The position numbers were made by a program, and so were the translations under genes. Below the pieces are notes generated by a model, which made no database searches, was not told the DNA's origin, and was given only the letters and a program-made list of their open reading frames with translations. Below are positions 21,193 to 34,600 of a stretch of 64,000 nucleotides of DNA, in pieces. Origin of the DNA: Tolypeutes matacus (taxonomy: Eukaryota; Chordata; Mammalia; Cingulata; Chlamyphoridae); NCBI GenBank assembly GCA_026826555.1, contig JAKSZT010054578.1, positions 1,003,784-1,067,783 on the forward strand. The letters run 5' to 3'. The first letter of the stretch is position 1; the number at the start of each line of letters is the position of its first letter.

Positions 21193-21826
21193 TTAATAAA
21201 AAACTTAGTGAGCACGGAGCAGGGCTGAGGCAGAGGCAGAAGTGAGCGGGGGGTGGGGACAGGGAGGTGCTGGAGGTGAAAGGGCCGGGGGTCTACTGCA
21301 CAGCTGGGACTCCAGGAGGGAACATGGTACTAGGACGTAGGAGCCAGGTCAGAGACGTGGAGGCGGGGTGCTCTGCTCACTTGTCTGCGGCTTTTCCAGA
21401 GGCCTGACCGGGGAGCAGTGTCCCTCAAGTCCAGGGAAGTCCCTCTGGCAGCAGCAGCAGCTTCTCCTGGGGACAGGCATCTTGCTGCTAAAGAAAGCAG
21501 CCCTTCACACTGGGCTCACAGCTCCAGGTTTCTGTCTGCGAGATGGGGATATGTCCAAGGGCTCCGATTTCCACGGTTTCGAGGAGGGGTGGAGGAAGAT
21601 CCAGAGACTCCAAAACACCACCTCTTTGGCTGCATCATCCAAAGGTGAGATGCGCCAGCTGGCGGTACCCAGGAGGGGAAGAGTCTTCTGGGCTCAGTAG
21701 CCAATGGATTGAAAAACAAACAAACAAACAGCAGAAAAGATAAGAAGGTAACAGCAAAGCTGTTAAGGATGGCCATGTCTCCGATGGCTCCAGCTCAGGC
21801 AGGGAGGCCCCGTCCCCCAACTCTGC

Positions 21827-22492
21827 TCACACATAATTCTTGGTGGGGTACTCGGAGGGCCCCCGAGAGGTGTTGTGTGGGGCAGAGGCCGAGTAGCGGG
21901 CAATGTAATTGCTGGTGCCCTGGGACCCCCCAGAGGGGCATGTGCAGCACAGTAGCCCCCCACCCAGCAACAAAAGACCCGAGGCTGCCCAGCCCACGTA
22001 CAGGGAGGCCCCCAGCTCCCGCTTCTGGGCCTCAGCTACCAGGGGGTTGTAGAAGTCGCGGATGATGGCGTTGGCCGTCCAGCAGACGGGGATGAGGGTC
22101 AGGACCCCTGAGATGATGAAGACAATCCCGGAGCCGAGCACGAGGTGGGCCTTGGAGTCCTTGTCCTCCACGCAGGTGGTGCACTTAGCGCCGGCGAGGT
22201 AGACCAGCAGGCCGAGCAGGGCCAGCAGCAGGGCGACGACGCAGAGGGCGCGGGCGGCCTGCAGGTCCTGGGGCAGTGCCAGCAGCGAGTCGTACACCTT
22301 GCACTGCATCTGCCCCGTGCTCTGCACGACGCACGACATCCACAGCCCCTCCCACGCCGCCTGGGCCACCACGATGCTGTTGCCGATGAAGGCAGTCACC
22401 TTCCACAGGGGCAGGGCGCAGGACACCAGGCCATTCACCCAGCCGAGCAGCGTCAGGATGATGCCCACGAGCTGCAGACCAGCCGAGGCCAT
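21827..22492 (-). CDS. CLDN6: Claudin-6
   Basis: Claudin of 221 residues in one coding exon. Claudin-6 is a tight-junction protein typical of embryonic epithelia. Visible features: four membrane segments (about 8-28, 82-102, 117-137, 160-183), loop-1 signature W30, GLW 49-51, C54 and C64, and a tail ending TKNYV that fits a PDZ ligand. The ATG at 22492 is chosen because it gives the family start [10 protein letters not shown]. The frame is open upstream for 39 codons, but a splice acceptor (CTGCCTCTGCCCCCAG on minus) lies about 15-20 bases before the ATG, so that extension is intronic. A noncoding first exon probably ends at 23982 (donor GTGAGC). It converges with CLDN9 and shares a near-identical inner block with it. 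Confidence 0.97.
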   Translation of the reverse strand: MASAGLQLVGIILTLLGWVNGLVSCALPLWKVTAFIGNSIVVAQAAWEGLWMSCVVQSTGQMQCKVYDSLLALPQDLQAARALCVVALLLALLGLLVYLAGAKCTTCVEDKDSKAHLVLGSGIVFIISGVLTLIPVCWTANAIIRDFYNPLVAEAQKRELGASLYVGWAASGLLLLGGGLLCCTCPSGGSQGTSNYIARYSASAPHNTSRGPSEYPTKNYV

Positions 22493-23449
22493 GGCGAAGA
22501 GGAGTCTGGCTGGGGGCAGAGGCAGAGTCATGTTAAGACAGGCTGGCCCGGACCCTTGTCCCTGTCCGAGGCTAACTCCTGCCACGTGCCTCTGCCACCA
22601 GGCACGCAAAGTGAACCCCTAATCCTTCAGCATTTCCTCTCCTTCCTAGTTCCGTGGCAGGCACTGGCTTAGGAGAGCGGACGGGCAGGCAACCCTACCC
22701 TGGCCGTCTCCCAAAGGAAAGGAGAGGAAGATCCTAGCACAGCAACGCGGGGTTCCTAAGCCACTCCAATAGCCACTGCGACGGCAGTTTAGCATTCTAT
22801 AAAGCAGCAAAGTGGCAAAAAGGGGACGAGGGGACAGTGCAATCTGCAGGGTGAACAGAAGGCTGATGGGCCTGAGCCGGGAGCCTTGGGATCAACACCA
22901 AGATTGTAGATTCCAGGCTTGCTCCCATGCGTCTCCAAACACCCTGGATCCAACTCCTGGAGATGGTGACCAGATGCAGTCTCCCCCAAGCTTGACCCTC
23001 CCCCCTCCCTGGGCCCGGGGCCCCTCCACAGGGGCAGCCTCAGTCCAATCCCAACCAATCCTGGGCGGGGCAGGAGAAACGGAGGGGAAAAAGGAAAACC
23101 CACTAATCCTTTGATCCAAAGGCGTTCCTTCCCCCAAGGGCACTGGTGGCTTCCCAAACCCGCCCTTCTGCTCTTCCCTCGGGCCACACAGCAAACTCCC
23201 AAGGTCGGGGGCATTTTTGGGGTTTTGCGCCATGCTAGGGTCCTCTCTGATCACAAATGCCCTCAAAGGAGCTAAACCCCGGGGTCTGCCCAGCGAACCA
23301 GCTCCTCTTCCGGCCCGGCCCTGGCCACGCACCTGTCTCCCCGTCACACCTCCGGGATGGCTGGAGGTCGCCCCGCGGACCAACTGCTCGGGTTGAAGGT
23401 CCAGCTGGGGCTGCCCTTGGCCGCAGGCTCTTCCCACCTGGCGAGGGTC

Positions 23450-24760
23450 TGAACCTGACGCCGGCCCAGCACTCCACTCACGCCCAGTGCCCCCGCGCCG
23501 GGCCCCCAGGGAGACTCGCCCCGACGGCCGCCGGCCCTTGCCCCTTCCACACTCCAGGTTCGGTCCTTTCGAGGGACCCGCCCGCCCACGGCCCCTATTT
23601 CCCTTCCGAGTTGGCCCAAAGTAGGGTCCCCCTGGCCCCCCAGCCGCCCCCAGCCTGGGGCCGCGCGTCCCGAGGGGGTTAATGGCGGCGCCGGGTGCAG
23701 GGTCAGCAGCCGCAGGTGAGGGGGGAGGGGCACCCCGCCCCAGAGAAGCAGCGCAGGTGGGGGAAGGGCGCCCGGGTATCAGCGCCTTTGTCCCGGGGGA
23801 GGGGGAGGGGCGGTTAACCCTTCCGGAGCCGCCGCAGGAGCCGACCGGCACCGTGCCTTAGGAGCGGGTGCGAGTGGTCGCCACCAGGAGCTCTACCCCG
23901 GTGGTCCCCGCGCGCCCCCACCTCTGCCCCGGCGCCTCCAGGCTCCCCCCACCCGACCCCCAGCGCCTCCACCTAGCTCACCTGAGGAGGAGACCCGAGC
24001 GCCTCGCAGGTGCTGGCGGAGTGTAGGTACCGCGACCCGGGCGGGGGTCTTAAAGAGGCGGTGACGTCACCCGACCACCGCCCCCGGGGAGGGGCCGGGA
24101 CCGCGACCCCGGCCCTGACGACGGCGGGCGCGCGAATCCCGGCATCATCGGAGGGGGGCGCTCGCGAGCCGGGGCGCGGCTCCCGCACAAGCCTCGCGGC
24201 GGGACCCCCGCGGGCTGCGTCCGTCGCGGTGAGTCAGGGCGCCGCGCGAGGAGCCAAAGGGAATCCCGGCTCCGCGGTCACTAATGCAGTGACCTGGGGG
24301 AGTCACCTCACCCTCCCGAGCCTCAGTTTCCTCCTCTGAGCGAAGGGGATCGCGAGCCTGCAGTCCAACAGGGACCCCGTCCTCGGGGGCTGATGAAACG
24401 GCATGAAGTTGGGTATTTTTGTCGTTTTGTATCCCCAGGGCCCCTAAGGCAGTTGCAGGTGGGGTTTCACGTCTGACTCCCCCCACGCCCCCTCGGATTG
24501 AGCACGAGGGGCAGGGCCGGGTATCGGCGCCTGCGGGGTCGCTGGCTGGAGCGCCGAGGGGTGTTTGTCGAATGACTGGCTGAGCGTAGCGGGCGGGACG
24601 GGGCGTCGCGGAGCCGAGCGGCCGCGGGCGGTGGGCGGGACGCGCGGCGGCGGCTCCGCCCCGGAAGGCGGGGGCGGGCGGGGAGGCTGCGGCGAGTCCC
24701 GGCCGGCTGGCGGCGGGAGCAGACGGCGGCGGCCGCGGGACGCGCACCATGGCTCGGGGC
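23450..24760. promoter_or_regulatory. Divergent CpG-island promoter region, CLDN6 (-) and TNFRSF12A (+)
   Basis: Dense CpG sequence spans the CLDN6 noncoding exon and the TNFRSF12A start. For CLDN6, a TATA-like TTTAAG (24049-24055, minus) lies about 30 bp before a likely start near 24022; the first exon would end at 23982 before GTGAGC. A palindromic CRE, TGACGTCA, is at 24062-24069, just upstream of that box. An AP-1 site TGAGTCA is at 24230-24236. TNFRSF12A begins about 700 bp away. Start sites are inferred, not seen. Confidence 0.65.
24285..24345 (+). repeat. MIR-like fragment
   Basis: GTGACCTGGGGGAGTCACCT and GCCTCAGTTTCCTCCTCTG follow the MIR core, inside the CLDN6/TNFRSF12A CpG island. 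Confidence 0.5.
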
Positions 24761-26178
24761 TCGCTGCGCCGGCTGCTGCGGTTCCTCGTGCTGGGGCTCG
24801 GGCTAGCGCTGCTGGGCGCGGCGGCCGGGGAGCGGGCGCCAGGTATGCGGGACGCGGGGCCGCGGCTCGGTGGGCGGGGGCCCAGGGCCGGAGAGCCGGG
24901 AGCCGGGAGCCGGGGTCCGGGAGAACAGGGCAGAACCGGGGGACCAGGTGGACGTGGGGATCTGGGGCCAGGTGGTCTCTAGACCCAGCGCTCCCTGGCC
25001 AGGGGCGGCCCCCTCCCCGCTCCGAACTTCTTCAGCACACCCGGCCTCAGTTTCCCTGCCCATCCAATGGGGGGTGGTGTCTTCGATCTTGAAAGTCGGG
25101 ACTCGAAGAGGAGAGGGAAAGTTTGGGGGCGGGATGTCTCCTCTGGGAAGGGGGCACGCCCCCAGCCTGGCGGTCAGTGCGGGGTCTGCCCAGCCCCAGT
25201 GACAGAAGACGGGGCGGTCGAGTGGCACGGGGGTCTGTGCCCCCTATGCCATGGGGGGGTGCCCCCTTCCGTCCGGTGACTTCAGTGCCCAGCTATGCGG
25301 GGGGAGGGGTTGGGGTCGGGCCCAGCGCCCGGGAGTGAGTCACCCGCCGACGGCGGGGGGAGAGTTGCGGGGGACCTGACCCTCCCAACGGCCCGCGCTG
25401 CGGCTCCCCCCTGCCACTGCTACCCTGTCCCGGTCGGGCCGTGCGGTCACCTGTGAGGAATGCGGGGGGGCTGGGGGAGGACGCCGGTGACTCAAGTTAT
25501 TCGAGCCGGCCGACCCTGACCTCAGCCCCCAGAATAGCGCGCCCCGCCTCCAGTCTCTGACCCGCGGCCCCCTCCCCAGGCACCGCCCCCTGCTCCCGCG
25601 GCAGCTCCTGGAGCGCGGACCTCGACAAGTGCATGGACTGCGCGTCGTGCCCCGCGCGACCGCATAGCGACTTCTGCCTGGGCTGTGAGTGGGGGGCGAG
25701 CGGACCCTGGGTTGGGGGAGGCCGTTGCTGGGGAGGACAGGGGGCAGTGGCCCTCGGCACTGGAGGCAGAATTAATCAGGGAGAGGTGGGAGTGGGGAAG
25801 GGGCTCTGATCAGGGAGGGGACAGCGGAGGGCCGGAGGCAGGAGCCTCCGATGGGGGCGGGGCTGGTCCGGAGCGGGGCGGGGCCTGAGCAAGCCCCGCC
25901 CCCAGGCGCTGCGGCCCCTCCAGCCCCCTTCCGGCTGCTGTGGCCCATCCTGGGGGGAACCCTGAGCCTGCTCCTCGTGCTGGGGCTGCTTTCTGGCTTC
26001 CTGGTCTGGAGACGGTGCCGCAGGAGAGAGAAGTTCACCAGTAAGTCTGCCCTGCCCGCCCACCGTAGCCCCCATCACCCCTTAGCGCTTCCCCTTCTCA
26101 TGACAACCCTCTTCTCTTGCAGCCCCCATCGAGGAGACAGGCGGGGAGGGCTGCCCCGGCGTGGCGCTGATCCAGTGA
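24749..26178 (+). CDS. TNFRSF12A: TNF receptor superfamily member 12A (Fn14, TWEAK receptor)
   Basis: Small type I receptor for TWEAK; family knowledge links it to NF-kB signalling through TRAFs after injury or growth-factor induction. Four coding exons: 24749-24842, 25580-25684, 25906-26040 and 26123-26178, joining in phase to 129 residues, the usual length. Features: signal peptide about 1-27; one cysteine-rich domain with C36, C49, C52, C55, C64 and C67; membrane span about 79-101; basic stop-transfer WRRCRRREK; a TRAF-binding PIEE at 113-116. All junctions are GT/AG. The ATG has a good context (CGCACCATGG). It diverges from CLDN6 and converges on HCFC1R1. Confidence 0.97.
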
Positions 26179-26577
26179 GAGGGAGACCCCGGCCAGCCCG
26201 GGCGCCCCGCTCCTCACGCATTCACTCATTCATTCTGGAGCCAGCTCCTGCCGCCCAGACACAGCCTGTGCCAGGCCCCGCCGATGGGGAGGGGGGGCGG
26301 TGTCACCTCTCTCTGAGGCCCGGGTTCAGGGGAGCCTTTTGAGGTGTTTGATTGCCTTGTCTCTGGCTTCAGGGCGGAAAAGCAGCCCCATTCTGGCTTA
26401 CACAAGACGGTTGACACTAAGGAACTGCAGCATTTGCACACGGGAGGGGTGGGGGCTCCCCCATCCCGCTGCCCTGGGGGTCCTGGCTGATTTGAGGGGC
26501 ACACAGAACACTAGCCCCTCCCCCCACTCCACCACTGGGGTTCAGCCTGGGGCCTTAGGGACCTGTTCTTAACACTA

Positions 26578-26627
26578 GGGGCTGGCCCTCTAGGGGGGCT
26601 GGCCCTCTAGGGGGGCTGGCTCTAGGA
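26578..26627. repeat. Minisatellite, about 2.5 units of about 19 bp, in the TNFRSF12A 3' UTR
   Basis: A unit containing GGGGCTGGCCCTCTAGG is repeated nearly exactly two and a half times. It lies downstream of the stop and before the poly(A) signal. Confidence 0.8.
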
Positions 26628-26700
26628 TTCTGCCCCCACCAGCCCCCCAAAAAGGGGAGATATTTATTTTGGGGAGAAAGGGGGGGCAGTACAATTTATT

Positions 26701-26706
26701 AATAAA
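26701..26706 (+). terminator. TNFRSF12A: TNFRSF12A poly(A) signal
   Basis: AATAAA about 520 bp after the stop. HCFC1R1 ends about 280 bp further on, on the opposite strand. Confidence 0.85.
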
Positions 26707-26785
26707 AGAATCTTTAACTTTAAATGGCTCGGAGAGTGGCATGATCCCCAGCCCGCCTTCCGGGCCAGGGGGAGGGTGGTGGGAG

Positions 26786-26827
26786 TGAGTCAGCCAGCCG
26801 CGGGGGCGGGGGCGAGGCTCTGACTCA
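26786..26827. promoter_or_regulatory. Paired AP-1/MARE-like sites between convergent genes
   Basis: TGAGTCAGC at 26786-26794 and TGACTCA at 26821-26827 flank a GC-rich core. Sites of this form bind AP-1 or NRF2/Maf dimers. The position between two gene ends argues for an enhancer rather than a promoter. Confidence 0.35.
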
Positions 26828-26983
26828 CACATTCTCAATGCCTGAGCCCTGCTGCCAGGGGCTGGCTGGGCCCTCACGGTTTTCCAGGGAAGATCTTGAG
26901 AGAGAAACCCCAGCATCCCAGCCCTCCCCACCCTCCCTAAAGGCCTGGGGTGCTGGAAAGAAGCCTTCGTTTCCTCAGTAGTC

Positions 26984-26989
26984 TTTATT
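26984..26989 (-). terminator. HCFC1R1: HCFC1R1 poly(A) signal
   Basis: TTTATT on plus (GAATAAAGAC on minus), about 200 bp past the HCFC1R1 stop. Confidence 0.85.
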
Positions 26990-27189
26990 CAGTTCTCCTG
27001 GGTTGGAATGCCTTCCTCCCTGTGCTCCTGGCACTCCCAGCCCAGAGCTCCATGGGCTCAGGGACCTGTGTTGGGGGGAGGTCCTGGTACCCGGAGGCCT
27101 GGCCTGGTCTGGAGGAGGATAATCAAGGCTGCTGGTCCCCTCAGGGGGTGCTGGTCTCCCCTGCCATGAGGAAAGGAAGGTCGGCACAC

Positions 27190-28239
27190 TCAGAGGTCCA
27201 TTATGTCCCCAGCCGGGGCAGCAGAGTAGTGGGGGCTGGGGGTGTCCCCCAACCTCAGCAGCCGGAGAGTCTCAGGGATCAGGTTCCCAGGGTAGCGCCA
27301 GAGCAGCAGCTCAGAGCTAGGGCTCCTAGAAAAGGATATGACAGAGCATGGGGCTGAGGCTGGCCTGGCAGAGCTGCCTCCCACCAAGGCCAGGTTGCCA
27401 GGGGTTCCTGGCACCTTGCAAGGAGCCAAGAGGAAACAACCCAGAGGTTAGCTGGAAGCTAAAAATAGCAGGATGAGGCAGGGCCTGGAGGTTGGCGCTG
27501 AGGACCGGGTGTGATCCTGTCTGAGGCTGGGCCAGTGGAGGTGCCTACCTGAGTGGGGGCAGAGCTGGGGGGAAAGCCATGGGGGGGCTGCAGTAGGGGT
27601 GGTCATTGTGCAGGCTGAGTCGAGAGAAGTGGGTGGCCATGTTCTCTTCCGACAGGAATTGCTTGCGCAGGGGCTCCCTGGAGAGAAGGGGGAGGCTGAG
27701 GTATGGAGAGGGGAGGCAACCTGACAGGGCTCGGAAGAGGTAGAGACCTTGGGAGTCCCTCCCGGCCCCCCGAACTCACTGCTCCTCCTCCAGGCGCCGC
27801 TTGGTGCTCGTGGGCAAAGCTCCTCGGAGGGGGGAGCTGGGAAGAAAAGAGAGCCAGGTGCACCCCACCCTCCCGGCCCCATCTCGAGGATGTGCCCACC
27901 TGAGCCTGCAGCGTCCGCCAGGAGCCCCCAGCCCCTGCCTCCGCTGGCGCCCAGGTCCCTCCCGTCTCCCGGGCCACCCAGCAGGGAAGTCTCGGCGCCG
28001 TGCCCCCCAGCCCCACCCTCCTCTCAGCTCCTGCCCAAGCCTCGCCGGCTCCCCCCGCCGCTGTCAAGCAGCAGACCTGCCCCGAGCCCCGGGCCGAAGC
28101 CCCTGCTCTCCCCAGCCAGGCCCACCCCGGCTCCCCACACGCACTTCGTGTCCAGGCTCCGCGTCTCCTCCGAGGCGGCCCGCAAGGCGCGCCGGGCCCG
28201 ACCTGGGGGGCCTCGCTCCAGGGGCTGCTGCAGAATCAT
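27190..28239 (-). CDS. HCFC1R1: Host cell factor C1 regulator 1 (HPIP)
   Basis: Small HCF-1 binding protein; known to shuttle and to promote HCF-1 export from the nucleus. Four coding exons on minus: 28239-28145, 27836-27780, 27677-27549 and 27325-27190; 417 nt, 138 residues. It starts [10 protein letters not shown]. Visible motifs: the HCF-1 binding tetrapeptide DHPY at residues 76-79 (consensus D/E-H-x-Y), a basic STKRR at 42-46, and a leucine-rich stretch ([11 protein letters not shown]) near the C-terminus that fits an export signal. Phase is consistent at every junction. The start lies 395 bp from the THOC6 start, head to head. Confidence 0.95.
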
Positions 28240-28633
28240 TGGGGATCTGGGGTCCCGCGGGCCAGAGGGATGGGATCCGGACCACAGGGGCGGGGCCTCC
28301 GGGGGCGGGGCCCGGCGCGGGGGGCGGGGCCTCTGGGCGCGCGGCGGCGAGGTGCCGCGCAGGCGCGGGAGGCGGGCGGCGCGCGGCGGGAAGGCGAGCC
28401 TGCTCGGCGTGGGGGGCCGCGTAGCAGGGCCGCGGTGGGCGCCGCGCAGCGTCGCAGGCCTTGGCGGCGCTCGGCTCGGTCCTGGGGCTCCGGGAGGTAC
28501 GCGGCGGCTGCCTTCGCGCTGGGCCCGCGGAGGGGGCGGCGGCGGGGCGCGCGGACAGCAGCCGCTCGCGGGCACGTCCGGGCTCGGGAGGCCGCGCCGC
28601 GCGCGAAGCCCTCTGGGACTTGTAGTCTTCCGG

Positions 28634-31285
<2,652 letters not shown>

Positions 31286-31325
31286 TGTGGGGTGCTTTTT
31301 ACTTTTTTTTTTTTTTTTTTTAACA

Positions 31326-31331
31326 AATAAA
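31326..31331 (+). terminator. THOC6: THOC6 poly(A) signal
   Basis: AATAAA in ACAAATAAACG, about 180 bp after the stop and just past the SINE-bearing 3' UTR segment. Confidence 0.8.
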
Positions 31332-31674
31332 CGTTCAGGCTTTTCTTCCACGCGCTTTCTTCCCAAGCATGGAGGCTAAATTGGTGTGGTGATTAATATA
31401 TTACTCTGATCCGTTTTGCCACATAAATACCCCAGCGCTGCCCTGCCTCGGGGCTTGCCCGGGCCAGGGGCCTGGTACTTAGGAAAGGTAGACCCAGGGG
31501 TTCACCCAGAAGACGGCCCTGCCCCACCTGCCCCACCGCGGGTCCTGGCCCCCAAAGCTGGGCCCTGCTCCCCATGAGCCCCTGCCCGGCCTCCCGGCGG
31601 GGGAGGGCACCAGCCGGCCCAGGAGAGGAAGCTGAGCCCCCCGGAGGGCCAGGGCGGCCCCCTCGGCCCGGCCC

Positions 31675-34600
31675 TCAGGTCCTTCGGAAGAGGTAGCTGA
31701 GGAGGCCGCCGGCGGGCCCCGGGCCCAGGCGCAGCGAGAAGCGGGGGGCGGCGCGGCGCGGCGAGGTCCCGGCGGCGCTCAGCTCCTTCTGGCGCTGCGA
31801 GCGCAGCTGCTGCCCGATCACCACCTGCATGTCGTCCTGCGGGGGGGCGGGGCGGGTCAGGGGCGGGGCCGGGCGCCCGCCACGCCCCCCGCCGGGCCCG
31901 CCGCTCACCTGCCAGGCCTCCAGCTCCTGCGTCAGCGCCACCTTCTGGCGGATGGTGCGCAGCAGCTCCCGGGACAGGGAGTCCCGCTCCAGCGAGACGC
32001 GGCCCAGCTCCAAGGACAGTTCCAGGGCCCTGCGGGCGGGAGGGCGGAGAGCGGGTCCGAAGCTGGGGCGTCAGGGGGCAGGGTGGCGGGAGGCGTCCAG
32101 GCCCGGCCGCGGAGGCTGGAGGGCCCCAGCTGCAGCACGTGTCATGGGTGGGGGTCGGCCCCAGGGCCCCGGCTGGGGCGGGGCAGGGTGCCAGCGGGGG
32201 CTCACTTGTTCACAGCCTCGTCCCGGTCCGCGAGGGCGCCGCTCCGGGCTGCCTCGGGGTCCTGCGCGCGCAGCTCCTCCTGCCTCTGCAGCTCCTCCCG
32301 TAGCAAGTGCAGCTCTGTCCGCTGCAGCGCGATCTGCGGGGAGTGGGGAAAGGGAGGCAGGTGGGCTCCTGCCCGCGGCGCCGGGCTCCTGCCAGCACGC
32401 GGGGCTCTGGCCGTCCCCTGCCTGCTCAGCAAACACCCCCACGGGCTGTGGGTCCCGTGCTGGAGACTCGGAGATGGGTCCTCTGAACCCCCCAGGCGAG
32501 TTGGGGTGGTAGAAGCGCGCAGGAGAGCTGCAAGGAGAAGCATGGAGCTAGGAGGGCCTGGGGGGTGCGGCCAAGGAAGTCCTTCTGGAGGAGGCGCTTG
32601 AAGGGCTGAGGAGCTTTGCAGGCTGGTCAAGGCTGGGAGGCGGAGACTGGAGAGAGACGCAGCCAGGAGGGGCTCTACCCAGCACCGTGCCCCTCCCCAC
32701 CCCCACCTCATCCTGCAGCCTGGCCACTTCTGCCTCCTCCTCCTCCAGGATCTCCCCTGGGCTCAGGGATGCTCGCTTCGTGGGGGACTCCAGGCTCTCC
32801 TCCAGGGGCGAAGGCTGGGCGCTGGAAGCCTCTTGGGTCTCCGGGGGCGGGATGGGCTGTAGGCCAAAGGACTCGGTCGGTGCGTTGTCGAACCTCATGG
32901 GTCCAGGAGGAGGGGTGGAGGCTGGTGGGCGTCCGGCTCACCGGGGAGTCTTCATGTCGGTCCGCGTCCTGGTCTCCACAGAGGCTGTGCGCAAGCTCCG
33001 ACTGCAGGGAGGCGCCGGACACGTCGGCGTCCTGGAGGCGCGACTCCTCTTCCAGCTCCGAGACGCGCCGCTGCACCCTCCGCAGCGCGCTCAGGGCCTC
33101 CCCGGCCTCTGAGCGCGCGCGTTCCAGCTGCGGACGCGCAGACAGACGCGTGAGCCTTCAGCCAGGCGCGCGGGGTGCCCCGCATCCCCGGCCGGCCCAC
33201 AGGGGGCGCCCGAGCGCCTCGGAAGCCGGGCGGCCCAGCACCCCCCCACCCCACCCCTGACCCGGACTGCTTGGTGGCCTTGGGCCGCGTATTTACCATC
33301 GACAGAGGCCAATTTCCTCACCTATAAAAGCGGGGCGCGGCCGGGTGTCCCGGCTCTAAAGTCTCCCACCCGCCTCTCCACCCCCCGCAGTCAGATCACT
33401 TGGCAGAGTAGCCGGCCGCCCTCTATGTTCATTAACTGCCCTCACCCAGCATTTAGCGCTCCTTTCTTCTGAGCCAGGAGCTGTGCTGGGCGCCTCACCC
33501 TCACCAGATTCCTGTGAGGGAGGTGCCATTATCACCTATCTCACAGATGGGGAAACTGAGGTTCAGGCCTTGCACAGTAGAAAGTAGGGATGCCAGGATA
33601 AGAACCCAGGCAGTCTGACTCCAAGGTGCAAACTCCTGTGATCACCATCAGCCATGCAGTTTCTCTTTCCCTCTCCGCATCTCCACTGCCCCCGGCCTGG
33701 CAGTCCCCCATCACCTGGCCTGAGCTCTTGCCTCAGCCCCCTCCCTGACCTCCAGCTGCCCTGCTCTGATGCCTTCTGGGTAGGTGGAGAGACATCCAGA
33801 TCCAAGCACGTGCCTCCCCTGCTCCAAACCCTTCCATGGCTCCCACTTGCCCTGGGGCTGATGGCCACACTGTGGCTCCCAGTGACCCAGCTTTGGCATC
33901 ATCTCCCAGAAAGTCCAAGATGGCAAGCTGGATTAATCCCCAACGGGCCAGTTACCTCGAGGCTGTGCTCCCGCCGCTCCCTCCGCAGAAGCATCAGCTC
34001 CTCGTGGGTGGCCTGTAGCCTGCCCTGGCTCTTCTCTGCCTCCTCACGCAGGCCACGGATCTGGGCCTCCAGGTCCTGCCGTCGACTGTGCAGCATCTGG
34101 TTCTGGGGAAAGGCCTCCAAGCTCTCGGGAGTGGGGAGTGTGGGGCCAGCCGCCAACGTCCCCCAGCCCAGCCTTCCCAGCTCAGACAGGCCCCCAGCCT
34201 CAACCCGGCACTCACCTCCCCCTGCAGACTCTCCAGCCGTGTCTGCAACTCTACCCCAGCCAGGGTCTGAGCCTGGCACTGACCCCGAAGGGCATCCAGC
34301 TCCCTCTGAAGCTCCTGCTCAGTCTGAGAGGCCTGGGTGGGGAGTAGAGCCCTCAGCTGGCCCAAGCCTCAACACCAAGCCCAGGGCACCCACCCCCTCC
34401 GGGGCCCAGGTGTCAGCCCCACTACCCCTCCCCACCTTGCCCAGGGGTCCCCGGGCTCAGGGCAGTCCACCCCACCTGGGCCAGCTGCTGGCTCAGCCGG
34501 AGGTTCTGCTCGCTGAGCTCACCGAGGGCTCGTGCCCTCTTGCGCCCATTGTCCCGCTGCTCCGAGCGCTGCTCCCCCAGCTGGGTCCGCAGGGCCTCCA

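Noticed and set aside
22892..23851. 319-codon minus-strand frame between CLDN6 exons
   Set aside because: Lies in the CLDN6 intron and CpG island, low complexity, no domain.
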